Shown: positions 53,036 to 61,259 of the stretch, one piece after another
Layout of the letters: each line of letters opens with the position of its first letter
How positions within the stretch are numbered: position 1 is the first letter of the stretch
Translations under genes and position numbers: made by a program
The notes under the pieces: model-generated
Seen by the model: the letters and a program-made list of their open reading frames with translations, nothing else
What the model was told of the DNA's origin: nothing
Database searches by the model: none
Assembly: GCA_029335875.2 (NCBI GenBank)
Contig: JARJMZ020000013.1
Coordinates: 1 to 64,000 of the forward strand
Direction: 5' to 3'
From: Thermoprotei archaeon
GTDB lineage: Archaea > Thermoproteota > Thermoprotei_A > Sulfolobales > Acidilobaceae
Length of the DNA stretch: 64,000 nt

Positions 53036-54112
53036 CCAGGGTTAGGGCTGCTATTGCTGTTGTTAAGAGGGCTGCGTATACTATCGTGTTTACATAGGTT
53101 ACAGGGTGGTTTACTACCTTGAGGTGTGTAAACTCCCCGGTTAAAGCGTCGTATTTGAAAACTACAATGTTGCCTTCAAGTGTAACCCTAGCGGAGCCTT
53201 CAAACTCCACTATTAAAGGCTCTATGGGGGGAGCCCCCCTATAGTATCCCTCTAGTACTCGCCCCCCAGCCTCCACTTTAACCAGGAGGACCCCATTCTC
53301 AGCCTTAGACGCCACAACCCTCCCCGCCTCCCCGACTAGCCCTAGAGACTCTGAGAGCCCGTAGAGCGAGAACAGCGTTAACGGCACTAGGACCATTACT
53401 AGGGGCGCTAACTTTAAAACCCTCGGAGCCCCGGGGGCCTTAGAGTACATGTAGGCGGCCGCTATCAGCGTTAAAGCTATGAGAAACACTATAGCCAGCC
53501 TTGAGAGGAAAAGCCACGGACCCCCGGCCACGAACTCTCTAGTCTCGACTGGGGTAGGGTGGAGGCTCTCCGCTATCCTAGGCAGTATGAAACTTAAAGG
53601 CACAGTAGCGTAGGCTGCGAAAGCGTAAGCCATAGATATCACAGGCCCCCTGTCGGGGTCGCGGACACTGTTCTTAACGGCGAAGTATAGACTATAAGCT
53701 AAGACTAGGAAGAAGATGCTGACCTGCCTAGGATCCCATGTGTCCAGAAGGAACCCCAAGACTCCGAAGCCCACACGCTCCCAGTTAGGAAAGCGGCTAG
53801 AGCTAGGGGGACTCCAGCTTTAATCGTCGAATCAGCCGTGCGGTAGAAGAGTTTCCTCCTGGAAGCTAGGTAGGCTAGGGCGGCTAGAGCTGAAGCCGTC
53901 AACACTACATAGGATGCTATTGACACTGGCACGTGGACGTAGAGGTTTCTATATGCGGTGGGAGCCCCCCTCTCCACAATGCTCGGGAACGGGCCCCAGA
54001 TTAGAGAGTATATTATGGTGGCGCTATCTATGATGAGCAAGCCTGCTAGGGCGAGCGCTAAGAGGCCAGCCACAGTTATAATCCCCTTGACACTATAGAA
54101 ACTCATGGACAC
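53016..54112 (-). pseudogene. ccmC: CcmC heme-handling protein, frame broken
   Basis: Seen: the N-terminal frame has LYVHVPVSIASYV (conserved periplasmic-side His) and several helices to ASESWGSFW. The C-terminal frame starts inside the WWD motif, continues TWDPRQVSIFFLV, and has SLHPTPVE (second conserved His). Removing one CA of ACACA near 53738-53744 would restore the tryptophan-rich motif WGSFWTWDPRQ typical of CcmC. Known: CcmC binds heme with its WWD domain and loads CcmE. After the core, the protein has about 95 extra residues of beta structure and a final helix. It starts at GTG 54112 or ATG 54106 (better fit to the promoter). Confidence 0.75.
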
Positions 54113-54117
54113 CTAAA

Positions 54118-54137
54118 TACCAGTATATAAACTGGTA
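54118..54137. promoter_or_regulatory. Palindromic bidirectional promoter between ccmC and ccmA
   Basis: TACCAGTATATAAACTGGTA: 7-bp inverted arms flank the ATATAA core, so one TATA element faces both ways. The plus-strand start site would fall near 54153, before ccmA; the minus-strand one near 54102, close to ccmC ATG 54106. A dimeric regulator on the arms could control both operons together. Confidence 0.55.
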
Positions 54138-54170
54138 TAAGGTAATTAAGGTTGGGGCTACGCGCTTAAC

Positions 54171-54827
54171 GTGGGGGCCGTCAAGGTGGGCTCGGCGGTT
54201 GTTGCCAGGGATTTATGGAAAACCTACGGCTCCAACGCTGTCCTGAAAGGGGTTAACCTGGAAGTCTATGGTTTAACTTTGATCTACGGGCCTAACGGGG
54301 CTGGGAAGACTACTTTGTTGAGGCTGTTTGCGGGCTTAGACATTCCAAGTTCCGGTTATGTGAGTGTTTACGGGCTCAAGCCCGGGAGTCTTGAGGCTAG
54401 GAGGATCACAGCCACAATCCTAGAGAAGCCCCTGTTGTTCGAGGAGCTCACTGTAGAGGAGAATCTAAGGTTGTTCTCTAAGGTGACAGGCTATAATTTG
54501 GGGGAGGGCTTCGCGCTGGAAGCTTACGAGGGGCTCGGCGTCCGGAAATTCCTTAAACATAGGGTGGGAGACCTTAGCCACGGGTGGAGGCGTAGGGTCG
54601 ACGTTGTTAGGGCTTTCCTGTCAAACCCTAAACTCATATTGTTTGACGAGGTTAACACGGGGTTCGACGTTGAGAGCCTCAAGTTTCTAGGGGAACTCCT
54701 GGAAGGCGCTGTTAAAAGAGGCTCCACAGTGGTCGCCACAGCCCCCAGCCTCTCAGGGTTGGAGGATATAGCTAGTACGGCTAGCTTCAAATGCTACATT
54801 GAGGGGGGTATTTTAAAGTGCGGCTAG
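54171..54827 (+). CDS. ccmA: CcmA-like ABC transporter ATPase (heme/CcmE release)
   Basis: Seen: Walker A GPNGAGKTT (about 40-48), Q-loop region TATILEKPLLFEELTVEENL, a degenerate signature LSHGWRRRVDVVRAF in place of LSGGQ, and Walker B LILFDEVNTGFD. Known: CcmA with CcmB and CcmC drives release of heme-loaded CcmE. A generic small-exporter ATPase would look similar; context (ccmB overlapping by 10 bp, divergent ccmC-ccmE) supports CcmA. The 218 residues match. This half of the locus has intact frames. Confidence 0.8.
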   Translation: MGAVKVGSAVVARDLWKTYGSNAVLKGVNLEVYGLTLIYGPNGAGKTTLLRLFAGLDIPSSGYVSVYGLKPGSLEARRITATILEKPLLFEELTVEENLRLFSKVTGYNLGEGFALEAYEGLGVRKFLKHRVGDLSHGWRRRVDVVRAFLSNPKLILFDEVNTGFDVESLKFLGELLEGAVKRGSTVVATAPSLSGLEDIASTASFKCYIEGGILKCG

Positions 54828-55414
54828 AAGCTGTCGCAGCCCTCCTACATAGAGAGTTCATCTCGACGGAGAGGAGCCCCTGGGAGGTTTTAGCTCTCCT
54901 CATATTAGCCTCCACAGCCTCGATCCCCACGGCTTTATCTAGGGTGGAGGAGAGGGTGGCGACAATCCTAGTCTTACTTTTCATAACGCTCTTCACATCC
55001 ACACAGTCGTACTTAAGGGATAAATGGAGGGGCGTCGTAGAAGTATACCATATATACCCAATACCGCCGGCCGCAACATACGCCGTTAAGCTAGCATACA
55101 CGGCAACACTAATGGCTCTAGCTATAGCAGCATATGCTCTAGCCTTAGCCACGCTTAAAAGCGAGCCCGGGATCGTGGTGGGGGTGGTTTCAACAGCCGC
55201 CCCCCCGCTAATATACTTGGCGGCAGCAGCATCCCTAGCCTCAATGATAGCGGTACATTTGAAGAGCGAGACACCACTGTTAATAGCTATGACGACAGTG
55301 CTCTCAACGCCAATACTAGTGACGACCGCCACGGCTCAGAACAGCATCCTCATAATACTCTCAGGGGTCTCGTATGCGATAATAGCCTCGATAATAGCGG
55401 AGCTGATAGATTAA
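54818..55414 (+). CDS. ccmB: CcmB-like membrane protein
   Basis: Seen: 198 residues with an N-terminal amphipathic start (RLEAVAALLHREF), five to six membrane helices and the cytosolic loop SYLRDKWRGVVEVYHIYPIPPAATYAVK, which recalls CcmB. The start overlaps the ccmA stop by 10 bp, typical of ccmAB pairs. Known: CcmB is the membrane partner of CcmA. Sequence similarity in this family is weak, so the call leans on gene order. Confidence 0.72.
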   Translation: MRLEAVAALLHREFISTERSPWEVLALLILASTASIPTALSRVEERVATILVLLFITLFTSTQSYLRDKWRGVVEVYHIYPIPPAATYAVKLAYTATLMALAIAAYALALATLKSEPGIVVGVVSTAAPPLIYLAAAASLASMIAVHLKSETPLLIAMTTVLSTPILVTTATAQNSILIILSGVSYAIIASIIAELID

Positions 55415-55606
55415 ACGCTAAAGCCTGATACCCTCAAGTTTAAGGATCATAATGTTATCCTCTCCGACTTCACGTTAAACTCTAAGTTGGGGGTTAATAC
55501 CGTGTAGTTTCTCATATTAATGTTTCAGCTCATCCTGAAGTGTCTAACGCTCTTTAGGCTTAATACATATTACTTTACGGTGGAGGCAACAGGAGTAAGA
55601 TAGGGT

Positions 55607-56737
55607 ATGCCCGGCGTCGCAGAGCTCCCCCTCCACTCGGGGAGTGTGCCTTCGTGGATGCTCAGGCTTATGGAGCGCATGTCAAAGTCTATATTAGAGG
55701 CTCTCGTAGACCTTAAAGGCCAGGACTCTATTGTCTTAGGCCTCTCCGACCCCTTCTGGTTTCAGGCTTTCAACAATATCATAGGCATGGACTGGGATAG
55801 TAGTGGTAGCACAACGGTTTTACTAGGTGTTTTGAAGAGTGTCACTTGGAGCAGCCCCGATCTCGGAGTTCTCGTCTTGGGGGGTAAGGGTTCGAGGATG
55901 CTCCAGGTCCCTGATGAGGCTCGCGAGGCTTCAAGGCTCCTAGGGGTTGATGGGGGGTATTTGGCTAGGTTTAGCAGGCTTGCTGCGAGGCTGGACTCCT
56001 CCCTCCTCCAGGATGGCTACACTCTATACCATCACTCCCTCGTGGTTTCAAGGTCGGGGCTCGCCGTTGTAGTCCAGCAGGGTATGAATGTTAACGTTGG
56101 GCTAGCCAGGAGATATCATGTGGATAAGTTTGTGGTTGAGGAGCCTCATAGCGGGGTGGCTGGGGAGCCCGGGGAAGCCTTAAACGCTACAGCCTCGGAG
56201 AGCAGGGTTGCTAGAAAAGCTTACCTTGACATAGTGGCAGAGGGTCCCAGGAGAATGTTGAGGATGCTGGCTGAGGCGAACAGGATAGTCAAGGGTACCG
56301 CAACCCTAGACTCTACGGGGGGAAATGTGGGGGGGTGTAGGAGGCTCCTAGGGGCTAAACCATACTATTACCCTATAGAGCCGGCGCCCCAACTTTTGAA
56401 AGCTGTAGAGGAGCTCTCAAAATACCAGCCCACAAGTGACATAGAGCTGGCCTTAGCCCCGGGCCTAGGCCCTAAGACTGTGAGAGCCCTAGCACTAATA
56501 GCGGACTTGATATATAATGCGCCTACAAGCGATAGAGACCCAGTAACACACCCCCTAAACCCGTACCTATACGCCTACGCGGTAGGGGGGAAAGATGGGA
56601 GGCCATACCCCTACGATAGGAGGACAGCTGAGAAAACCATACTAACACTGGAGGAAGCCCTGGATAGAGCCAAGCTGGGGGATAGGGAGAAGCTTAAAGC
56701 CCTATTAAGGCTGAGAAAGCTATTGCCGAGAGAATAG
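55607..56737 (+). CDS. DUF763 family protein
   Basis: Seen: the start PGVAELPLHSGSVPSWMLRLM and then LSDPFWFQAFNNIIGMDWDSSGSTT (about 46-70), GVLKSV and the C-terminal LALAPGLGPKTVRALALIADLIY, a helix-hairpin-helix-like segment, followed by HPLNPYLYAYAVGGKDG. These match the DUF763/COG1415 family of archaea and thermophilic bacteria, of unknown activity; the hairpin suggests nucleic-acid contact. The 376 residues are normal. Its own promoter lies in the ~190 bp after ccmB. Confidence 0.85.
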   Translation: MPGVAELPLHSGSVPSWMLRLMERMSKSILEALVDLKGQDSIVLGLSDPFWFQAFNNIIGMDWDSSGSTTVLLGVLKSVTWSSPDLGVLVLGGKGSRMLQVPDEAREASRLLGVDGGYLARFSRLAARLDSSLLQDGYTLYHHSLVVSRSGLAVVVQQGMNVNVGLARRYHVDKFVVEEPHSGVAGEPGEALNATASESRVARKAYLDIVAEGPRRMLRMLAEANRIVKGTATLDSTGGNVGGCRRLLGAKPYYYPIEPAPQLLKAVEELSKYQPTSDIELALAPGLGPKTVRALALIADLIYNAPTSDRDPVTHPLNPYLYAYAVGGKDGRPYPYDRRTAEKTILTLEEALDRAKLGDREKLKALLRLRKLLPRE

Positions 56738-56825
56738 CTTAAAGTTATATTACATAGGTCACGTGAACTCTAATTATTCATTAGGAGCGAAGATTTAAAA
56801 GTATCGGAGTCCACGGGTAACACGG

Positions 56826-56881
56826 GCCTGTGATGTTTAATGCCTGTCTGAACAGTGATGTGCGAGTCCGCGGCTGAGGCT
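56826..56881 (+). ncRNA. C/D-box sRNA (2'-O-methylation guide)
   Basis: Seen in order: box C GTGATGT (56830-56836), guide TTAATGCCTGT, box D' CTGA (56848-56851), 3-nt spacer, box C' GTGATGT (56855-56861), guide GCGAGTCCGCGG, box D CTGA (56874-56877), closed by the short terminal stem GCC/GGC. Guide lengths (11 and 12 nt) and the compact ~55-nt size are those of archaeal C/D sRNAs that bind L7Ae, Nop5 and fibrillarin. By the D+5 rule the targets would be the G within ACAGGCATTAA and the G within CCGCGGACTCGC; I cannot check the rRNA or tRNA. Confidence 0.75.
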
Positions 56882-56928
56882 GTAAGTTTTTAAGATCTAA
56901 ACTTTGTTAAATCTATGGTGTAGGAATA

Positions 56929-58647
56929 GTGAGCGGCCATGAGGATGTTTGGGGATTTTATTCTTCTAGGCCTTGGGTTAAAAACTATGATCCCGGCGTC
57001 CCCCCTGATGTTGAAATCCCGGATATACCCCTATACAAGCTGCTCGAGGATACCGCTAGAGGGTATCCTGACAGGGCTGCTTTCCTTTTCCTGGGTAGGA
57101 CAGTCACATATAGGGAGTTTTACGAGTCGGCGTTGAGGTTTGCGGGCTACCTTAAAAGTAAAGGTATTGGTAAGGGGGATATTGTCGCTATTCACTTGCC
57201 TAATACCCCTCAGTTCGCCATAGCCTTGTATGGGGCTCTTTTCGCCGGGGCTATTGTAACTCCTATCAACCCTCTCTACACACCTAGAGAGATTAGGTTT
57301 CAGCTCGAGGATAGCGAGGCTAAGTTATTAGTGACTCTCGACATGTTCAAGGATAGGGTTTTAGCTGCTTTACCCGAGACTGTCAGGGAGGTTGTCTGGA
57401 CTGGGATCCAGGATTACCTGCCCTTCCTCAAGGCTATAGGTTATAGGCTCAAGTTTAAGCCTCCAAGCCCGCCCGAGGGAGGTATACACTCTAAGTTTGC
57501 TAAAGTCGTTAAGGAGAGCGCGCCTTTAAAGGACGAGGATAAGGCTAAAGTTGACCCTAAGGAGGATGTTGCCGTCCTAATGTATACTGGGGGTACTACA
57601 GGGATTCCTAAGGGGGTGATGCTAACACACTACAACATAATGGCTAACATGTACCAGATAGATGCCTGGTGGGCTAGGGGGCGTAAAGGGTTTAAATACA
57701 TAGGGCTCCTACCATGGTTCCACATATACGGGCAGACAGCCGTCCTCCACTCAGCGGTATTCTCAGCCTCTACAATAATCGTATACCCGAGGCCCGACAT
57801 TGAAGCTGTGATGAAGGACATAGCGAAATATAAAGCCGACATTTTCCACGCGGTGCCAACAGCATACATAGCTATAATAAACCACCCAAGAGCCAAAGAG
57901 TTCAACCTGAGAAGCCTACAAGCATGCATTAGCGGGGCCGCACCCCTACCCGTGGCCGTCTTAGAATCTTTCGAGAAACTGACGGGGGCGAAACTAAGGG
58001 AAGGCTACGGCCTCACGGAGACGAGCCCCGTAACACACGTTAACCCTATAGAGGGTAGGTATAAGCCCGGCAGTATAGGGCTTCCAGTCCCCAACACTAT
58101 AGCTGCCATAGCTGACCCGGAGAAACCCGTACTACTACCCCCAGGCCAGGTGGGAGAGGTTGTCATCAGCGGCCCCCAGGTTATGAAAGCATACTATAAG
58201 AGGCCTGAAGAGAACCTTCAAGCTTTCTTCGAGGCTTACGGTTTAAGATGGTTTAGGACTGGGGATATGGGCTATGTTGATGAGGAAGGCTACTTCTACA
58301 TAGTTGATAGGAAGAAAGACCTCATAAAATATAAGGGGTACAGCGTGTTCCCAAGGGAGATCGAGGAAGTACTCTACAAACACGAGTGCATTAAGGAGGC
58401 TGCAGTAGTAGGCAAGCCGGACCCCGAAGCTGGAGAAATACCCAAGGCTTTCGTAGCGTTAAAGGAGGAGTGTAAGGGTAAGGTTAAAGCTGAAGACATA
58501 ATAGAATATGCTAGGAGTAACCTGGCGCCATTCAAAGTCCCGAGGGAGGTGGAGTTTAGAGAAGAGCTCCCCAAGACTATTGTAGGCAAAGTGTTGAGGA
58601 GGGAGCTTAGAGAGGAGGAACTTAGGAAAGCCGGCCTTAAAGCTTAA
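56929..58647 (+). CDS. Long-chain acyl-CoA ligase (AMP-forming)
   Basis: ANL-superfamily enzyme activating a carboxylic acid to its CoA thioester. Seen: MYTGGTTGIPKGVMLTH (P-loop-like, about 206-222), PWFHIYGQ, GYGLTETSPVTH, WFRTGDMGYVDEEGYFYIVDR, hinge KDLIKYKGYSVFPREIE and the catalytic Lys in TIVGKVLRREL. The 572 residues are normal. Chain length is not decided; archaeal homologues act on fatty or short-chain acids. It starts at GTG 56929 with a TATA-like tract (GTTTTTAAGATC) about 40 bp upstream, just after the C/D sRNA. Confidence 0.9.
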   Translation: MSGHEDVWGFYSSRPWVKNYDPGVPPDVEIPDIPLYKLLEDTARGYPDRAAFLFLGRTVTYREFYESALRFAGYLKSKGIGKGDIVAIHLPNTPQFAIALYGALFAGAIVTPINPLYTPREIRFQLEDSEAKLLVTLDMFKDRVLAALPETVREVVWTGIQDYLPFLKAIGYRLKFKPPSPPEGGIHSKFAKVVKESAPLKDEDKAKVDPKEDVAVLMYTGGTTGIPKGVMLTHYNIMANMYQIDAWWARGRKGFKYIGLLPWFHIYGQTAVLHSAVFSASTIIVYPRPDIEAVMKDIAKYKADIFHAVPTAYIAIINHPRAKEFNLRSLQACISGAAPLPVAVLESFEKLTGAKLREGYGLTETSPVTHVNPIEGRYKPGSIGLPVPNTIAAIADPEKPVLLPPGQVGEVVISGPQVMKAYYKRPEENLQAFFEAYGLRWFRTGDMGYVDEEGYFYIVDRKKDLIKYKGYSVFPREIEEVLYKHECIKEAAVVGKPDPEAGEIPKAFVALKEECKGKVKAEDIIEYARSNLAPFKVPREVEFREELPKTIVGKVLRRELREEELRKAGLKA

Positions 58648-58662
58648 ACTCTCCAATTCTCA

Positions 58663-59631
58663 CTATATTTCTTCTACAACCACAGGTATACAGTCAACGT
58701 ATTTTCTTCCGCCCCTATATATTTCCAGGTCTACGCAGCCTTCCTCAACACTATCCTCTATAGCTTCCCTAAGCTCTCTAACACTCTTCACCTTAACCCC
58801 CCTAGCCTTAACTATTATGTCCCCCTCTCTAAGCCCGTATCTATGGGCGGGCGTTCCAGGCATGACCCTAACTACTACTAAGCCTTCACTCACAGAGGCT
58901 CCAATCGTTGTAGCTATATCGGCGGTTAAGGGGGCCACATAAACGCCTATCCAAGCCCTTATAGGTCTCCCATACTTTTCAACAATGAACATGAACCTTT
59001 TAACAGTGTTTATGGGTATAGCGAAACCTATGCCCTGAGCTGTAGCTATTATAGCTGTGGTTACACCGACAGCCTCCCCATCCATGTTAACTATGGGGCC
59101 CCCACTGTTACCAGGGTTGATAGCGGCATCAGTCTGTATGAGGTCTTCAAGTATAATGCCTCTCTCCTCATCCACAAGAGTCCTCCCCACAGCGCTGACC
59201 ACCCCAAGGGATATTGAGGGGCCAGTAATACCTAGGGGGGAGCCTACAACTAGGACCATCTCCCCAGGCTTCATAATATCAGAGTCCCCCAGCTTGAGGG
59301 GCTTCACGCCGGCGCGGCGCGACTCGAGGAGAGCTAGATCCTTGTGGGGGTCTGATGCTAATATGCGGCCCTCGCTTTTAACGCCGTCAGCATATACGAG
59401 GTCTACTTTGCTAGCCCCCCTAACAACATGGTAGTTAGTGATGATCAGACCCTCGCCCACAACGAACCCGGACCCTGCTCCCGCTATAGCTCTAAGACCG
59501 AAGAAGGCGTCCAACGCCGGTTTCACCGTATATATTGTTACTACGCTCTTCGAGACTTCCCCCACTATGTCTGCCAGAGCCTTGCTCAACTCTCTAATAT
59601 TAGGTCTCCATATCAAAACCGCACACCCCAA
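58663..59631 (-). CDS. HtrA/DegP-type serine protease with one PDZ domain
   Basis: Seen: the trypsin-like triad His68 (ITNYHVVRG), Asp98 (DPHKDLALL) and Ser176 (NPGNSGGPIVN), then a PDZ domain (about 225-315; GLVVVRVMPGTPAHRYGLREGDIIVKA). There is no convincing signal peptide: the N-terminus MGCAVLIWRPNIREL is short and charged, so the enzyme is probably cytosolic, unlike bacterial HtrA. Known: HtrA proteases degrade misfolded proteins. It is convergent with the acyl-CoA ligase gene. Confidence 0.88.
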   Translation of the reverse strand: MGCAVLIWRPNIRELSKALADIVGEVSKSVVTIYTVKPALDAFFGLRAIAGAGSGFVVGEGLIITNYHVVRGASKVDLVYADGVKSEGRILASDPHKDLALLESRRAGVKPLKLGDSDIMKPGEMVLVVGSPLGITGPSISLGVVSAVGRTLVDEERGIILEDLIQTDAAINPGNSGGPIVNMDGEAVGVTTAIIATAQGIGFAIPINTVKRFMFIVEKYGRPIRAWIGVYVAPLTADIATTIGASVSEGLVVVRVMPGTPAHRYGLREGDIIVKARGVKVKSVRELREAIEDSVEEGCVDLEIYRGGRKYVDCIPVVVEEI

Positions 59632-59758
59632 GGCTCTGTAGCTGGAGGGTAATAATATATTTGAGAAGCTCTGGAGGCGCAGAATCGTTTCCGCCCGGCT
59701 TAGAGCTTACCATACCAGGGTTGCTTTAATAGCTATTAATATCTCTGATAATGTTGAA

Positions 59759-59781
59759 GCCCCCTATAGCGCTATGGGGGC
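59759..59781. other. Inverted repeat upstream of gcvPA
   Basis: GCCCCC-T-ATAGC / GCTAT-GGGGGC: an almost perfect 10-11-bp inverted repeat with no loop to spare, 80-100 bp before the gcvPA start. It could be an operator or cruciform, or a hairpin on a transcript. It is not part of either neighbouring gene. Confidence 0.4.
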
Positions 59782-59858
59782 CGCCCAGCGTAAAGTTAGG
59801 TTGGAGTGGGTGTTAAAGCTTTATTTTCCTCTTTTAAATAAAGTTCTTGGTGCTCGCA

Positions 59859-61256
59859 ATGGGACATCCCTGGATTCCTAATAGTGTTGAGAGCGTCAGG
59901 AGGGAGATGCTGGAGGTTATAGGGGTTGGCAGTGTTGACGATCTCTACTCAGACATACCTGAAAGTCTGAGGCTCAAGCCTGAAGAGTGGGATAAGCTAC
60001 CTATAGGTTTCGGGAGGATTTTAAGCGAACCTGAGATAGCGAGGCACATGGAGGAGTTGTTTTCGAAAATAGAGAGTTATAGGAGCCCGGCTCCCTTCAT
60101 GGGCGGCGGTGTGTGGCCTCACCATGTCCCGGAGGCTGTTAAGTACGTGGTCTCTAGGGGGGAGTTTTTGACAGCTTACACCCCATATCAGGCTGAGATA
60201 AGTCAAGGGCTTATGCAGGCCCTCTTCGAGTATCAGAGTTTGGTCGCGGAGCTCCTTGAGATGGAGGTTGTTAACGGCTCTATGTACGATTGGAGTAGTG
60301 CTCTAGGAGAGGCTCTATTAATGGCTATTAGAGTTAATGGTAGGAGGAAGTTCCTGGTTCCTGAAACTATGAACCCGAGGCATAGGAGGGTGGCGGAGAC
60401 TTACACTTGGCCCCATGATGGTAGGCTTGTGAGCGTTAAAGTGGATAGGAGGACTGGACTTTTAGATTTAAACGACCTTGAATCTAAGGTTGACGGCGAA
60501 ACCGCAGCGGTTTACATAGAGTACCCTGCGTACACTGGGGTTATAGAGGAGAATGCGGCCCTAATAGGTGATATAGCCCATAGGAAGGGGGCAATCTACA
60601 TTATGGGGGTGGAGCCTATAAGTATGGCCATCCTGAAACCCCCGGGGAGTCTTGGGGCGGACATAGCTGTGGGGGAGGGGCAGCCTTTAGGGTTGGGCTT
60701 AAACTATGGGGGCCCATGCCTCGGAATACTAGCGGTTAAATGGGATGGGGAGCTTGTCAAGCAGATGCCTGGGAGGATTATAGGTCTAACATCAACGGTT
60801 GATGGTGTGGAGAGGGCTTTCGCAATGATACTCCAGACTAGGGAGCAGCATATAAGGAGGGCTAAGGCGACAAGCAATATTACGACAAACGAAGCCCTTA
60901 TGGCCGCGGCTGCAGCCGTATATTTAAGTCTCTTAGGCCGCAACGGCCTGGTGGAGCTGGCGAAACACATTTGGTATAAGTCTCACTATGCTGCTAAGAG
61001 GCTTTCAAGCATTGAGGGTATAGAGGCGCCGCTACTGGAGGGAGAGTTTATCATGGACTTCACTCTAAGGCTCCCGCTTGAGGCTGAGAGGTTTAGAAGC
61101 TTCCTGAAGTCGAGGAAGATAATGGCTGGGATCCCCTTGGGGGGGCTGGCTTGGTTCACTTCAAGAGATTTACTGCTCACAGTGACTGAGGTTCACTCTA
61201 GGAACGACATAGACAGGCTTGTAGAAGTTACTGGAGAAGCTGTTAGGGGGGTGTGA
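59859..61256 (+). CDS. gcvPA: Glycine decarboxylase P-protein subunit 1
   Basis: N-terminal half of the split P-protein of the glycine cleavage system; works with GcvPB, GcvH and GcvT. Seen: HPWIPNSVESVRREML, APFMGGGVWPHHVP, TPYQAEISQGLMQALFEYQSLV, EVVNGSMYDWSSALGEA, GEGQPLGLGLNYGGPCLG and MPGRIIG. I start at ATG 59859 because TTTTAAATA (59832-59840) lies 23 bp upstream; the TTG 59847 start would add four residues. Length is 465 residues. gcvPB follows after 3 bp. GcvH and GcvT are not in the window. Confidence 0.94.
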   Translation: MGHPWIPNSVESVRREMLEVIGVGSVDDLYSDIPESLRLKPEEWDKLPIGFGRILSEPEIARHMEELFSKIESYRSPAPFMGGGVWPHHVPEAVKYVVSRGEFLTAYTPYQAEISQGLMQALFEYQSLVAELLEMEVVNGSMYDWSSALGEALLMAIRVNGRRKFLVPETMNPRHRRVAETYTWPHDGRLVSVKVDRRTGLLDLNDLESKVDGETAAVYIEYPAYTGVIEENAALIGDIAHRKGAIYIMGVEPISMAILKPPGSLGADIAVGEGQPLGLGLNYGGPCLGILAVKWDGELVKQMPGRIIGLTSTVDGVERAFAMILQTREQHIRRAKATSNITTNEALMAAAAAVYLSLLGRNGLVELAKHIWYKSHYAAKRLSSIEGIEAPLLEGEFIMDFTLRLPLEAERFRSFLKSRKIMAGIPLGGLAWFTSRDLLLTVTEVHSRNDIDRLVEVTGEAVRGV

Positions 61257-61259
61257 GCC

